Origin: Planctomycetota bacterium
GTDB taxonomy: Bacteria > Planctomycetota > Planctomycetia > Gemmatales > Gemmataceae
Length of the DNA: 36,857 nt
Direction of reading: 5' to 3'
NCBI GenBank assembly: GCA_016872605.1
Contig: VGZI01000042.1
Location: forward strand, 1 to 36,857
Shown: piece by piece, positions 17,048 to 24,901 of the stretch
Layout: each line of letters begins with the position of its first letter
Numbering within the stretch: position 1 is the stretch's first letter
The notes under the pieces: model-generated
Databases searched by the model: none
The model's input: the letters and a program-made list of their open reading frames with translations, nothing else
Told to the model about the DNA's origin: nothing
Translations under genes and position numbers: made by a program

Positions 17048-18007
17048 TCACCACGGCAGCTTGTCGAGGTTGACGTTACCGCCGCTCAGGACGATGCCGA
17101 CGTTTTTCATGCCCGCCAAGTCGTGAAACCTGGGCGTCAGCACGGCAGCGACGGCGACAGCGGAACTGGGCTCGATCAAGAGCTTGGCGCGCTCCCACGT
17201 CAGCCGCATCGCTTGCACGATTTCATCTTCGGTCACAGTGACCACCGCTTCGACCAGATCGCGTACGACGGGCCAGGTCAGATCGCCTAGGCTGGTCAAC
17301 AAGCCGTCGGCGATCGTGTGCGGGCGTGTCTGCAGAATCAACTCGCCCTTGGCCTTCGATCGTGCCGCGTCGTCCGCGCCCAACGGCTCGGCGGCGAACA
17401 AGCGGATCGACGGCTTGATCGCCTTGGCCGCGATCGAAACGCCGGCCATCAACCCGCCGCCGCCGATCGGCGCGACGATGGCGTCAAGATCGGGACGCTC
17501 CTCCAGCATCTCCAGGGCGGTCGTGCCTTGGCCGGCGATCACGTCGGGATGATTGTACGGCGGAATCAGAACCGCGCCGGTCTTTTTTTGTACCTCGGCA
17601 ACCGTCGTTTCTCTCGCGATCAGCGTCGGCTCGCATTCGACGACGATGGCGCCGTAACCCTCGACGGCCCGGCGCTTCACCGGCGTCGCGTTGCTCGGCA
17701 TGACGATGTGAGCCGATATGCCGCGCAACTTCGCTGCCAGGGCCAACGCCTGAGCGTGGTTGCCGGAACTGTGTGTGACGACGCCTTTCCTGGCGTCTCG
17801 TTCGTCGAGCTTATTGACGGCATTGCAAGCGCCGCGAAACTTGAACGCCCCGACCTTCTGCCATTGCTCGCACTTGAAGAACAACCGCCGTCCCGCGAGC
17901 CGATCGAGTGTCGCGCACGTCACGATCGGCGTACGATGCGCGATCCCCGCGATGCGCCGAGCCGCGGCTTGGATGTCGGAGAGCGACGGCTGAACTGTCG
18001 ACGCCAT
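17048..18007 (-). CDS. PLP-dependent serine/threonine dehydratase or serine racemase (fold type II)
   Basis: The product has 319 residues. The start at 18007 (MASTVQPSLSDIQAAARRIA) is chosen over an upstream in-frame start because the family begins with this helix. The PLP lysine is Lys56 in GAFKFRG. SSGNHAQ (80-86) contacts the cofactor carboxylate, GGGGLMAG binds the phosphate, and the C-terminal VLSGGN holds the Ser that pairs with the pyridine nitrogen. The length, without a C-terminal ACT regulatory domain, matches catabolic threonine/serine dehydratase (TdcB) or serine racemase rather than biosynthetic IlvA. The choice between dehydration and racemisation cannot be made by eye. It is cytoplasmic and convergent with the BBP7 gene. 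Confidence 0.88.
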   Translation of the reverse strand: MASTVQPSLSDIQAAARRIAGIAHRTPIVTCATLDRLAGRRLFFKCEQWQKVGAFKFRGACNAVNKLDERDARKGVVTHSSGNHAQALALAAKLRGISAHIVMPSNATPVKRRAVEGYGAIVVECEPTLIARETTVAEVQKKTGAVLIPPYNHPDVIAGQGTTALEMLEERPDLDAIVAPIGGGGLMAGVSIAAKAIKPSIRLFAAEPLGADDAARSKAKGELILQTRPHTIADGLLTSLGDLTWPVVRDLVEAVVTVTEDEIVQAMRLTWERAKLLIEPSSAVAVAAVLTPRFHDLAGMKNVGIVLSGGNVNLDKLPW

Positions 18008-18032
18008 GGCGGTTGTCTCTTTCGTTTGCCCC

Positions 18033-18090
18033 GTAGGCACAAGCTGTCAGCTTGTGCCACGAACCCGGCAAGCTAGCAGCTTGCCGCTAC
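18033..18090. repeat. GTAG...CTAC double-hairpin repeat (GCTGTCAGC family)
   Basis: A perfect hairpin GGCACAAGCTG-t-CAGCTTGTGCC (18036-18058) is followed by GGCAAGCT-agc-AGCTTGCC (18067-18085). The whole is bounded by GTAG at 18033 and CTAC at 18087. It lies in the divergent gap between the PLP enzyme and the WD40 gene. The hairpins at 24898-24974 are related. Confidence 0.8.
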
Positions 18091-18250
18091 GTGGTGCAGA
18101 ATCACCCGTGCGCATTTAGCCTACTTTGAGTTGAACACAAAACAACGTCATTCCGCGATTGCACGAAACTGCGCCGACTTCTGCTTGGAGTGCGTACTGA
18201 TTCATAATACACTCGCTGGTAACGAACTAGCCGTGATTGAGGATCCCGAC

Positions 18251-19462
18251 ATGCGGCTCGCCATCGTGCTGCTCTTCGCACTTTCGTCTGCCGTTTCGCT
18301 CAAGGCTGAAGCGCAATCGACTCCGTCGGACATCGACCGCCTCATCAATCAACTCGGCGACGAAGACTTCGCCGCTCGGGAAGCAGCGATCACACGGCTC
18401 GTGAAGATCGGCGAGCCCGCGCTCGCTGCGCTCAAGAAGGCGACGCAACACGCCGACCCGGAGATTCGCCGGCGCGCCCGCGAGACGATCGTGCGCATTG
18501 AAGATCGTGCCGGGCGGGAACTGCGCACGATTCGGCCTGGCCCGAATGCGCAGGGCGACGATTACCGCATTCACGCACTCTTCAGCGGCGATGGCAGGCA
18601 CGCGATTGCCCTGGGCGGCGACGTCGTCTGGATCGACCTCGAAACCGGCAAGCAGGTCAAGCGCTTGCTGCAAACGCATTGGCCCCGCCTCGCGCAAGGA
18701 TTGTCCCGCGACGGCCGATTTCTCGCCACGAGCCACCAGACCAGCGATCGGCTCCACGTTCTCGATACTTTGAAGATGGATCTCGTCGGCTCCTGCCACA
18801 ATCCGGATCGATTCGATCGGGAGAAGCTCTGGCGGCCCGAAATACGCGCGGCTGCATTCTCGCACGACGGCGACAGCATCGCTCTGGGAGGCGGCGGCAA
18901 GACGATCCGCATCTACGACGCCAAGACCTTCAAAGAGCTCGTCACGATCGACCATGGCGAGCACGAACTGTCCGCCCTCGCTTTCTCGCCGGATGGTCAA
19001 CATCTGGCATCCGCGGCCGTCACCGTCGGCTATCAGGATCGGCCGGTGTATCTCTGGGATCTCAAGACGAAGAAGGTGGTCAAGACGTTCACCGCCCATG
19101 ATCGCTATATCTGCACCGTCCTGTTTACCCCGGACGGAAAAAAGCTGCTGACGGCGGGCAACGATGGGTGGATGATTCTCTGGGACGTCGCCACCGGCAA
19201 GGAACTGAAACGCATGACCCATAGCCAAACCGATCCGGACAGCGTGATTGTCCGTGCCGCCATCTCGCCCGACGGCAAGCGCGCCTTGACGGCGGGCGGA
19301 CCGAATCGCACCTTGCGCGTCTGGGATCTCGACACGGGCAAGACGATTCGCGTGTTCGACACGCATACTGCGCCGGTCGGCAGCGTCGCGTTCTCGCCCG
19401 ACGGCCGGCGGGCCCTGTCGTGTGATGCCCGCGAGATCAAGCTGTGGAAGCTGCCGGAGTAG
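18251..19462 (+). CDS. Exported WD40-repeat protein with an N-terminal HEAT-like segment
   Basis: The product has 403 residues from the ATG at 18251. This start is chosen because it opens a signal peptide (MRLAIVLLFALSSAVSLKAE, then AQS); the frame is open further upstream to 18131 without one. Residues 25-85 form a HEAT-like helical pair (INQLGDEDFAAREAAITRLV and ALAALKKATQHADPEIRRRA) common in planctomycete exported proteins. From about residue 110 there are at least five WD-type blades (LAFSPDGQHLASAAV, YLWDLKTKKVVKTF, FTPDGKKLLTAGND, LWDVATGKELKRM, VAFSPDGRRALSC). The propeller is presumably a protein-interaction platform in the periplasm. No enzyme domain is attached. Before insertion of mobile element copy B, the next small frame would have begun about 41 nt after this stop. 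Confidence 0.88.
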   Translation: MRLAIVLLFALSSAVSLKAEAQSTPSDIDRLINQLGDEDFAAREAAITRLVKIGEPALAALKKATQHADPEIRRRARETIVRIEDRAGRELRTIRPGPNAQGDDYRIHALFSGDGRHAIALGGDVVWIDLETGKQVKRLLQTHWPRLAQGLSRDGRFLATSHQTSDRLHVLDTLKMDLVGSCHNPDRFDREKLWRPEIRAAAFSHDGDSIALGGGGKTIRIYDAKTFKELVTIDHGEHELSALAFSPDGQHLASAAVTVGYQDRPVYLWDLKTKKVVKTFTAHDRYICTVLFTPDGKKLLTAGNDGWMILWDVATGKELKRMTHSQTDPDSVIVRAAISPDGKRALTAGGPNRTLRVWDLDTGKTIRVFDTHTAPVGSVAFSPDGRRALSCDAREIKLWKLPE

Positions 19463-19478
19463 GGCCGCGCCAGCGTGG

Positions 19479-19654
19479 GACAAAGGGGGGTGCACGACAC
19501 GGTCTGCGCGGCCCCTTTTGGGAGGGCGAGGCTCCTGCCGAGCCGGAAGCGTCAGCATCGTAATGTCAACTCAGATTATTTGCGTGCTCGCGGCTCGGCA
19601 GGAGCCTCGCCCTCCCGTGCCGTTTGCAAACCATGTCGTGCACCCGACAAAGGG
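19479..19654. other. 9-bp target-site duplication flanking mobile element copy B
   Basis: GACAAAGGG occurs at 19479-19487 and again at 19646-19654, immediately outside the ends of the element at 19488-19645. Confidence 0.9.
19488..19645 (-). mobile_element. MITE-like non-autonomous element, copy B (158 bp, inverted relative to copy A)
   Basis: It has the same length and GGGTGCAC...GTGCACCC ends as copy A. Reverse-complemented, it differs from copy A at about five of 158 positions. It sits 25 bp after the WD40 gene stop. It has no coding capacity. Near-identity with copy A and intact target duplication point to fairly recent activity. Confidence 0.9.
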
Positions 19655-19670
19655 AGAAGGGGAGAATCGC

Positions 19671-19799
19671 ATGGCGAGCGACTATTTCAAGCGAGAGGTG
19701 AAGGATTTTCAAGAAATCCGGTGGATCGCTTTGCATCGGACGGCTTCTCGGAGAGATCACAAAATGATAGTGATTCTGTGTGAGACTTGGCGGCAATGA
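19671..19799 (+). CDS. Possible 42-residue small protein
   Basis: An ATG at 19671 follows an unusually strong ribosome-binding sequence (AGAAGGGGAG, about 7 nt spacing) and opens a 42-residue frame (MASDYFKREVKDFQEIRWIA and so on) ending at 19799, 18 nt before the next gene. It is charged and has no membrane segment or recognised motif. The ribosome-binding sequence is the main support, and it could be a chance frame. Removing mobile element copy B and one target repeat would place it about 41 nt after the WD40 gene. Confidence 0.3.
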   Translation: MASDYFKREVKDFQEIRWIALHRTASRRDHKMIVILCETWRQ

Positions 19800-19817
19800 G
19801 CAACATTCGAGGATTTC

Positions 19818-21623
19818 ATGCGAAGCCTCTCTTTTCTTCTCATCTTGGTTGTTTCAGGTTCGGCCTTAACGCAGCCGCCGCTGCCCACGCCCGGCAATCG
19901 GCTCGCCTACCTGGGCGACCTCGATCCCTATTACCCGCACGCCAAGTTTCCGAAGTTCATCACGCCGCAGTGGGTGGGCGAACGCGATGTGGACGCCGTC
20001 GTTATCCTCGCCATCGACGACATGCGCGATCCCAAGAAGTACGAGACGTTCTTGCGGCCGATTCTCAATCGGCTCAAGAAGATCGATGGCCGGGCGCCGG
20101 TGAGCATCATGACGTGCGATGTCGAGCCGAAGGACGCCCAGGTTCAAGCGTGGCTCAAGGAAGGGCTGAGCATCGAGGTGCACACGGTCGATCATCCTTG
20201 CCCGTACTTCAAACCGGGCTTCGAGAAGGCCAAGGATACGTACGACCGCTGCGTCGATCGCATGAATGAGATCGCCGAGAATTACCCGGTGGCGTTTCGC
20301 ATGCCGTGCTGCGATTCGCTGAACACGCCCAGCCCGCGACATTGGGCGGAGATCTTCAATAAAACCACCGCCAAGGGCAATTTTCTCACGCTCGATTCGT
20401 CAGCCTTTCAAGTGTTCACGTCGGCCGACCCGGAGTTGCCAAGGGAGTTGGTGCTCGACGACGGCAAGGAACGCTTCTACAAGTACTTGCCGATGGATCG
20501 CTCGTTTGTCAATTGGATAGAGAATTATCCGTATCCCTACGTGATCGGCCGGTATTGCTGGCAGTTCCCGTGCATGACGCCTAGCGATTGGCAGGCCCAG
20601 CATCTGCACAAGCCGAACAATCCGCTCACCGTGCGCGACTGGAAGGCGGCGCTCGATTGCTCCGTCATCAAGAAGGGTGTCTTCAACATGGTCTTCCATC
20701 CGCACGGATGGATCAAGGCCGAACAGGTGGTCGACTTCATCGACTACGCCGTCGCCAAGCATGGCAAGAAAGTCAAGTTCCTCACCTTCAAGGAGGCCCA
20801 TGACCGCTTGCGAAAAACCGTCCTTGCCCGCGGACAGTGGCGCGGCGCCGCCAACAACGTCTTCCTGCTCGATGTCAACAACGACGGCTACATCGACATC
20901 GTCGACCTAAGGCCGCAGTTCAACAAGACGTATCTGTGGAATCCCGAGTCGTCGCACTGGCGCATCGTCAAGATGCCGGAGCACTCGCTGGGCAACATCT
21001 TTGTCGACAGCGAGTACGCGTTCGGGGTCTTGCAGAAAAATGGCTTCGCATCGCTGGCTTATCGGCATCAGAGTTTGCCGATGAGCTCCGAGGGTTTTAC
21101 CGATCAAGGCGTGCTGCACTTCGACGGCGAAAAGTGGTTGGCCGACAAGGCGCTGCGCAGCACCTTTCGCGATACGCAGGCGGGCAAGCACGTGCTGTTC
21201 CACCGCTTCCTCGACCTCGATGGCGACGGCCTATGCGAAGTCGTTGCGAACAACGGCAAAGTCTATCGCCACGAGTCCGGGAAGGACTGGCAGCCGTTGC
21301 CTTTCGCGGTTCCCGGAGGCGAGGGCACGCTGCAAAACGGCATGCGCTTTCTCGACCTCGACGGCGACGCCAAACTCGACATCGTCCACTCTAACGAGCG
21401 CGAGTTCGGCATCTACCGGTTCAGCGATATAAAGAAAGGCTGGACGAAAATCCGCGCCGGCAAAGCGCAGGATAAGAACGCCTTGCCACCGATCGTTCGC
21501 AACGGAACCAACAACGGCTGCTGGGCCCACTCCGGCCATCTCTGGTGGGCCAACGAGGACACGCACTTACTAAAGAACCACGTCGATCGGCGATCTTACA
21601 AGGAACTGCTGAAAAAAGAGTAA
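19818..21623 (+). CDS. Exported polysaccharide-deacetylase-like (CE4/NodB fold) protein with FG-GAP/VCBS repeats
   Basis: The product has 601 residues. A signal peptide (MRSLSFLLILVVSGSALTQ) begins at the ATG at 19818, preceded by GAGGA. Residues 60-330 read as a NodB-type deacetylase: AIDDMRD supplies Asp67/Asp68 (general base and metal), EVHTVDHP gives the metal pair His122/His126, FRMPCC matches the RxPxG strand, and FHPHGW at 293-298 occupies the last catalytic-His motif. Residues 345-560 hold three FG-GAP/VCBS-like blades with calcium-type loops (DVNNDGYIDIV, DLDGDGLCEVV, DLDGDAKLDIV). The family removes N- or O-acetyl groups from polysaccharides; the substrate here is unknown. The RMPCC variant and the fused propeller are unusual. 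It is monocistronic. Confidence 0.82.
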   Translation: MRSLSFLLILVVSGSALTQPPLPTPGNRLAYLGDLDPYYPHAKFPKFITPQWVGERDVDAVVILAIDDMRDPKKYETFLRPILNRLKKIDGRAPVSIMTCDVEPKDAQVQAWLKEGLSIEVHTVDHPCPYFKPGFEKAKDTYDRCVDRMNEIAENYPVAFRMPCCDSLNTPSPRHWAEIFNKTTAKGNFLTLDSSAFQVFTSADPELPRELVLDDGKERFYKYLPMDRSFVNWIENYPYPYVIGRYCWQFPCMTPSDWQAQHLHKPNNPLTVRDWKAALDCSVIKKGVFNMVFHPHGWIKAEQVVDFIDYAVAKHGKKVKFLTFKEAHDRLRKTVLARGQWRGAANNVFLLDVNNDGYIDIVDLRPQFNKTYLWNPESSHWRIVKMPEHSLGNIFVDSEYAFGVLQKNGFASLAYRHQSLPMSSEGFTDQGVLHFDGEKWLADKALRSTFRDTQAGKHVLFHRFLDLDGDGLCEVVANNGKVYRHESGKDWQPLPFAVPGGEGTLQNGMRFLDLDGDAKLDIVHSNEREFGIYRFSDIKKGWTKIRAGKAQDKNALPPIVRNGTNNGCWAHSGHLWWANEDTHLLKNHVDRRSYKELLKKE

Positions 21624-21653
21624 CGTGATCTCGAAAAAAAAGCGATACGGCTA

Positions 21654-21682
21654 TTGATTTCGTGTAGTGTGTAGTATATACT
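21654..21682 (+). promoter_or_regulatory. Sigma-70-type promoter of the XRE operon, predicted leaderless start
   Basis: TTGATT (21654-21659), a 17-nt spacer and TATACT (21677-21682) form a near-consensus promoter. The expected start point, 7 nt after the -10 box, is 21689, which is the A of the ATG of the XRE gene. No ribosome-binding sequence fits between, so the mRNA is predicted to be leaderless. Confidence 0.75.
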
Positions 21683-21688
21683 ACACAC
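21667..21688. promoter_or_regulatory. Perfect 22-bp palindrome overlapping the -10 box: likely XRE operator
   Basis: The sequence is an uninterrupted 22-bp palindrome centred between 21677 and 21678 (core TGTAGTATATACTACA). It covers the whole -10 element and ends at the base before the ATG. A dimeric HTH repressor bound here would block RNA polymerase, so autorepression by the adjacent XRE protein is the simplest reading. The symmetry is seen; the binding is inferred. Confidence 0.75.
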
Positions 21689-22042
21689 ATGAACGTTTTC
21701 GGCGACTACGTTCGGCAAAGACGCCTTGAACTCCAGGAAACGGATGCCGCGTTCTCGCTGCGCAAAGTCGCGGCGGCCATCGATGTCGAGCCGTCGTATC
21801 TGTCCAAGATCGAGCGCGGCGAGCAGCCGCCTCCGGGCGAGAAGACGATCATCGCCCTAGCCAAGGAGCTCGGCGAGGATCCCGATGCGCTGCTCGCCTT
21901 GGCCGGCAAGGTGTCGGAAGAGTTGTTGGCCATCATTCGCAAACGGCCCAAGCTGTTCGCCCAGCTCATTCGCGACTTGAAAAACATGCCCGATCACGCT
22001 GTCTTGCGCTTGGTGCGCGAGGTGCGTGACGGGAACTGGTAA
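21689..22042 (+). CDS. XRE-family helix-turn-helix transcriptional regulator
   Basis: The product has 117 residues. The N-terminal HTH_3 domain (about 5-70) reads FGDYVRQRRLELQETDAAFS, then LRKVAAAIDVEPSYLSKIER with the recognition helix VEPSYLSKIE. The C-terminal part (LLALAGKVSEELLAIIRKRP, LFAQLIRDLKNMPDHAVLRL) is a conserved helical extension of this subfamily, probably for dimerisation. The ATG at 21689 directly abuts the palindrome and is the predicted transcription start. It is the first gene of a probable three-gene operon (gaps of 20 and 36 bp). Partners of related regulators are often M78 (ImmA/IrrE) peptidases, but none is present here. Confidence 0.92.
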   Translation: MNVFGDYVRQRRLELQETDAAFSLRKVAAAIDVEPSYLSKIERGEQPPPGEKTIIALAKELGEDPDALLALAGKVSEELLAIIRKRPKLFAQLIRDLKNMPDHAVLRLVREVRDGNW

Positions 22043-22062
22043 TAATTGCTACGGAGGTTGTC

Positions 22063-22257
22063 ATGTCGGAAGCCGACGTTAAATCGCTGGTTGGCCTGAG
22101 TATTAAGGAAGCGGAGACGACTGTTCACGAGGCCGGATTCAATTTCCGCATTTCATGTCAGGACGGTGTGCCGATACCGGTCACCGCCGACTACCGACGC
22201 GACCGGGTCGACGTCACGACGATCGCGGGAAAGGTCACGCATGCCGAGATCGGTTGA
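22063..22257 (+). CDS. Small I78-type peptidase-inhibitor-like protein
   Basis: The product has 64 residues. The ATG at 22063 has a strong ribosome-binding sequence (ACGGAGG). The pattern is a helix (VKSLVGLSIKEAETTVHEAG), a strand with FRISCQDG, then the signature TADYRRDRVDVTTIAGKVTH. This matches the potato-inhibitor-I/I78 arrangement, in which DYRxDRxNV supports a protruding reactive loop. Such proteins inhibit serine proteases. There is no signal peptide, so any target would be cytoplasmic. The domain match is from memory of the family motif, and activity is not shown. It lies 20 bp after the XRE gene. Confidence 0.7.
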   Translation: MSEADVKSLVGLSIKEAETTVHEAGFNFRISCQDGVPIPVTADYRRDRVDVTTIAGKVTHAEIG

Positions 22258-22293
22258 AAGATTAGATTACCACCAAGCCCAAAGGAGAGTCCC

Positions 22294-23334
22294 ATGATTG
22301 AGCTGAAGCACGATTCCCTCGCGTTCTCGTTTCCCGATGTTCACCCGAGCGCCACGCTGAACATCACGTTCCAGCGCACGCTGCGAATTCCCGATGACGA
22401 CAAGACGTATCCGCTGCCGCCCGGTCTCGGCGCCTTTCCGCTCCGGCACGTCGACGATTTCGCCGACAACGTTCCCGGCATGTGGCTCGAGCACGGCGGC
22501 GTCATGATGCCGATGTACCAGGCCGAGGCGCTTTGGTTGCGCTTCAGCGCCGGCATGGATCAGGAACGTTATGCGAACTATCCGTTCGCCATCAAGGTCG
22601 CGACCGGCAAGATCGACGCCGTCACCGGCAAAGACTGGTCACCAGGCATCCATCGCGATCCACAGGACTACATGGTCGCTCCGGAACAGCCGTGGCTTGA
22701 CGGGTATTGCGTCGAACGAGGCACGATCCGCCAATTCGTCGCCATGCCGCTCGGCGAAGGCTACACGGCCGAGGAGCAAATCACCGGCAAGGCCGAGCAC
22801 GGAGGGTTGCAGATCATCGTCTACCCGATGAAACGCGACGTGTTCGAACGCCGGTTTCCAAAACTACCGCGCAGCGAGATGCGATACGCGTCCAAGGCGC
22901 TGGCCGGCGAGTCATACTTCTGCTGCTCCATGCCCGAAGCCGAAATGGGCTTGGCGCCGGGCGGGCGTATGAAGCAAGAAATCTACGACGATCCGTTCAA
23001 CTTGGACGACTGGGACCTGACGAAGTCGAGCCGCTGCTTCATCCACCTGGCGAACTCGCTGGTCTGGCAAGCGATCACGGGCAAAGCGCCGCCGTACCCG
23101 CCGCCGACCGCCGCCGAGTACACGCGGGTCGGCTTTCCATGGTTCGACTACTACGACGAGAAGCAAACGGCCGTCGACGGGTCAAGCATCCTGGCCAGGC
23201 TTCTGTCGGTGTTCGGCATGGGCAAGGAAAAACGCCGCAATCCGCTTCCCGAGAACGAATCGTGCGAGCCAGTCAACGTCAAGAGACTTCGCCCCCAACG
23301 TGTCGGCGACGCGGTGCGCGAAGGCACGTTCTGA
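22294..23334 (+). CDS. Conserved protein of unknown function (family shared with actinobacteria)
   Basis: The product has 346 residues. The ATG at 22294 follows AAAGGAGAG. Several stretches are reminiscent of an uncharacterised family I recall from Streptomyces-type bacteria: YPLPPGLGAFPLRHVDDFAD, GGVMMPMYQAEALWLRFSAG, QPWLDGYCVERGTIRQFVAM, then GLAPGGRMKQEIYDDPFNLD, and RCFIHLANSLVWQAITGKAP. It has no membrane segment or signal peptide. Conserved His, Asp, Trp and Glu positions could suit an enzyme, but no catalytic site is assignable. It is the last gene of the XRE/I78-like group (36-bp gap), followed by a REP-like palindrome. The cross-phylum family would suggest horizontal spread, but this is inference. 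Confidence 0.85.
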   Translation: MIELKHDSLAFSFPDVHPSATLNITFQRTLRIPDDDKTYPLPPGLGAFPLRHVDDFADNVPGMWLEHGGVMMPMYQAEALWLRFSAGMDQERYANYPFAIKVATGKIDAVTGKDWSPGIHRDPQDYMVAPEQPWLDGYCVERGTIRQFVAMPLGEGYTAEEQITGKAEHGGLQIIVYPMKRDVFERRFPKLPRSEMRYASKALAGESYFCCSMPEAEMGLAPGGRMKQEIYDDPFNLDDWDLTKSSRCFIHLANSLVWQAITGKAPPYPPPTAAEYTRVGFPWFDYYDEKQTAVDGSSILARLLSVFGMGKEKRRNPLPENESCEPVNVKRLRPQRVGDAVREGTF

Positions 23335-23371
23335 CGATCGGATGTTCGGTTCGTATATCAGCGATGTCCCC

Positions 23372-23429
23372 TGCCGCTTGCGGCTTTGCGTTCGCATGGC
23401 GCCCTGCGAACGCGAAGCCGCAAGCGGCA
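23372..23429. repeat. REP-like palindrome (CCGCTTGCGG family)
   Basis: Two 25-nt arms (23372-23396 and 23405-23429) are complementary with one mismatch, around an 8-nt loop. It is nearly the same sequence as 11772-11828. Here it separates two codirectional genes, ending 15 nt before the next start codon and just ahead of its AGGAG site. Confidence 0.88.
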
Positions 23430-23444
23430 AACAGGAGTCATCGC

Positions 23445-24566
23445 ATGGCCATCATTCAAATTGGCAAACCCGAAACAATCGGCATCGATCCTTCAGCGCT
23501 GCGCCGGGCTGACGATCTCGTGCAGCGCTGGTTGTCCGAGGATCGCATCCCCGCCGCGGGATGGACTATCGGCCGGCGCGGGCGCATGATCGAACCGCGG
23601 CTGGTCGGTCGGCAGCGCGCCGCCAGGGATGCGCCAGCGCTGCGGCGAGATGCCCTCTTCCTCGTCGCATCGATCACCAAACCGGTGACCGCCACGGCGA
23701 TCATGATGCTCGTCGAACGCGGCCAGCTGGCGCTCGATGATCGCGTGGCCGACTATGTGCCCGCATTCGCGGCCAACGGCAAGCGCGATGTGCTCATCCG
23801 CCATCTTTTGACGCACACCTCCGGCCTGCCCGACATGTTGCCCAGCAACGAGAAGTTACGCCGAGCTCATGAACCGCTCTCGGCGTTTGTTCGCGAAACG
23901 TGTCGCTTGCCGCTGTTGTTCCCGCCGGGAACGCGCGTCAATTACCAGAGCATGGGCATCTTGATGCTTGCGGAAATCGTGCATCAAGTCTCTGGCGTAG
24001 CGCTCCCGGAGTTCTTGGCCCGCGAGGTCTTTGCTCCGTTGGAAATGCGCGACACCGCGCTGGGCGTGACGGGCGCTCGCCGTGAGCGCATCGCCGGCAT
24101 TCGCGTGCCGGCGGCATTGGAACGTGCCGACTGGAATTGGAATAGCGCCTACTGGCATGGCATGGGCGTGCCGTGGGGCGGATTGATCACATCGCCGGCG
24201 GACTTCGCGCGATTCTGCCTGATGATGCTCGGCGGCGGCACGTTGGGCCGCGTGCGCATTCTGAGCCCGGCGTCGGTGCGGGCAATGACGATGAACCAAC
24301 TCGCCGCCATGCCTGTCGTGCCGGAAGAGGATCGCCGCTGCAAGCCGTGGGGCCTCGGTTGGCGGCTGAACTGGCCAAGCCATTCTGCAAACTTCGGCGA
24401 TCTGTTGGGTCCACGCACGTTCGGCCACTGGGGCTCGACCGGGACCTTATGCTGGATCGACCCCGACGCCGACGCGTATTTCATTTTGTTCACGACGCAG
24501 CCGCAAGAGCCGGAGGGGCGATTCCTGGCGCGGTTGTCGAACGTCGTCGCGTCGGCGCTCGTATAG
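23445..24566 (+). CDS. Serine hydrolase of the beta-lactamase / penicillin-binding-protein-like family
   Basis: The product has 373 residues. The ATG at 23445 has AGGAG upstream; the open frame extends to 22707 but that part only overlaps the preceding gene in another frame. The class C beta-lactamase fold motifs appear in order: SITK (Ser76, Lys79), the HLLTHTSGLPD segment, YQS as the Tyr-x-Ser/Asn element, and HWGSTG as the KTG-equivalent near the C-terminus. The relatives are esterases, D-aminopeptidases and carboxypeptidases as often as true beta-lactamases, so the substrate is open. No signal peptide is visible, which points to a cytoplasmic esterase-like enzyme rather than an antibiotic-resistance enzyme. 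A hairpin follows 4 nt after the stop. Confidence 0.88.
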   Translation: MAIIQIGKPETIGIDPSALRRADDLVQRWLSEDRIPAAGWTIGRRGRMIEPRLVGRQRAARDAPALRRDALFLVASITKPVTATAIMMLVERGQLALDDRVADYVPAFAANGKRDVLIRHLLTHTSGLPDMLPSNEKLRRAHEPLSAFVRETCRLPLLFPPGTRVNYQSMGILMLAEIVHQVSGVALPEFLAREVFAPLEMRDTALGVTGARRERIAGIRVPAALERADWNWNSAYWHGMGVPWGGLITSPADFARFCLMMLGGGTLGRVRILSPASVRAMTMNQLAAMPVVPEEDRRCKPWGLGWRLNWPSHSANFGDLLGPRTFGHWGSTGTLCWIDPDADAYFILFTTQPQEPEGRFLARLSNVVASALV

Positions 24567-24569
24567 TCG

Positions 24570-24622
24570 GAGCCTGAAGCGTAAGCGAAGGAAAGCGTTT
24601 CCATCGCTTACGCTTCAGGCTC
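24570..24622. repeat. Hairpin repeat (GAGCCTGAAGCGTAAGCGA family)
   Basis: Perfect 19-nt arms (24570-24588 and 24604-24622) flank a 15-nt loop. It begins 4 nt after the hydrolase stop and can serve as a terminator. A degenerate relative is at 8586-8639. Confidence 0.85.
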
Positions 24623-24649
24623 TGACGTGTTTTGCGTACAATCAACGTT

Positions 24650-24901
24650 ATGGACCCGCAACGAACCGTCGAGGAGCTGTGTCTGCAGCACGGCATCGAC
24701 ATCGAGACGCTGGCGGACAAAGCCACGCTTGATGAAAAGCGTGTGCGTGCGATCGTCGAAGGCCGGTGGACGCCGAGCCCGGCGGAGCGCGATCGCATTG
24801 CCGCGGTATTCGGGCTGACGCGTGACGACATCGCCTGGGGCCACAAGGCGCAAGTGTCGCACGTCTACGGCCACGGCCCGCAGTTTGGCCGGAGTCCGTA
24901 G
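24650..24901 (+). CDS. Small HTH-like protein with a C-terminal YGHGP tail (paralogue 1)
   Basis: The product has 83 residues from the ATG at 24650; a TTG at 24632 would add six. The helical pattern TVEELCLQHGIDIETLADKA, then RVRAIVEGRWTPSPAERDRI and AAVFGLTRDDIAWGH, resembles a short XRE-like DNA-binding domain (LADKATLDEKRVRAIVEGR as the HTH). A conserved tail, HVYGHGP, follows. The neighbouring gene at 24985 encodes a paralogue matching at about 50 of 77 positions, so the pair arose by tandem duplication. The role is unknown; DNA binding is inferred only from the helix pattern. The stop overlaps the start of the next hairpin repeat. Confidence 0.75.
   Translation: MDPQRTVEELCLQHGIDIETLADKATLDEKRVRAIVEGRWTPSPAERDRIAAVFGLTRDDIAWGHKAQVSHVYGHGPQFGRSP

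Noticed and set aside
22707-23444. Long N-terminal extension of the beta-lactamase-fold hydrolase
   Set aside because: The upstream part only overlaps the conserved unknown gene in another frame and crosses a REP-like palindrome. The ATG at 23445 has a good ribosome-binding sequence and the right domain start.
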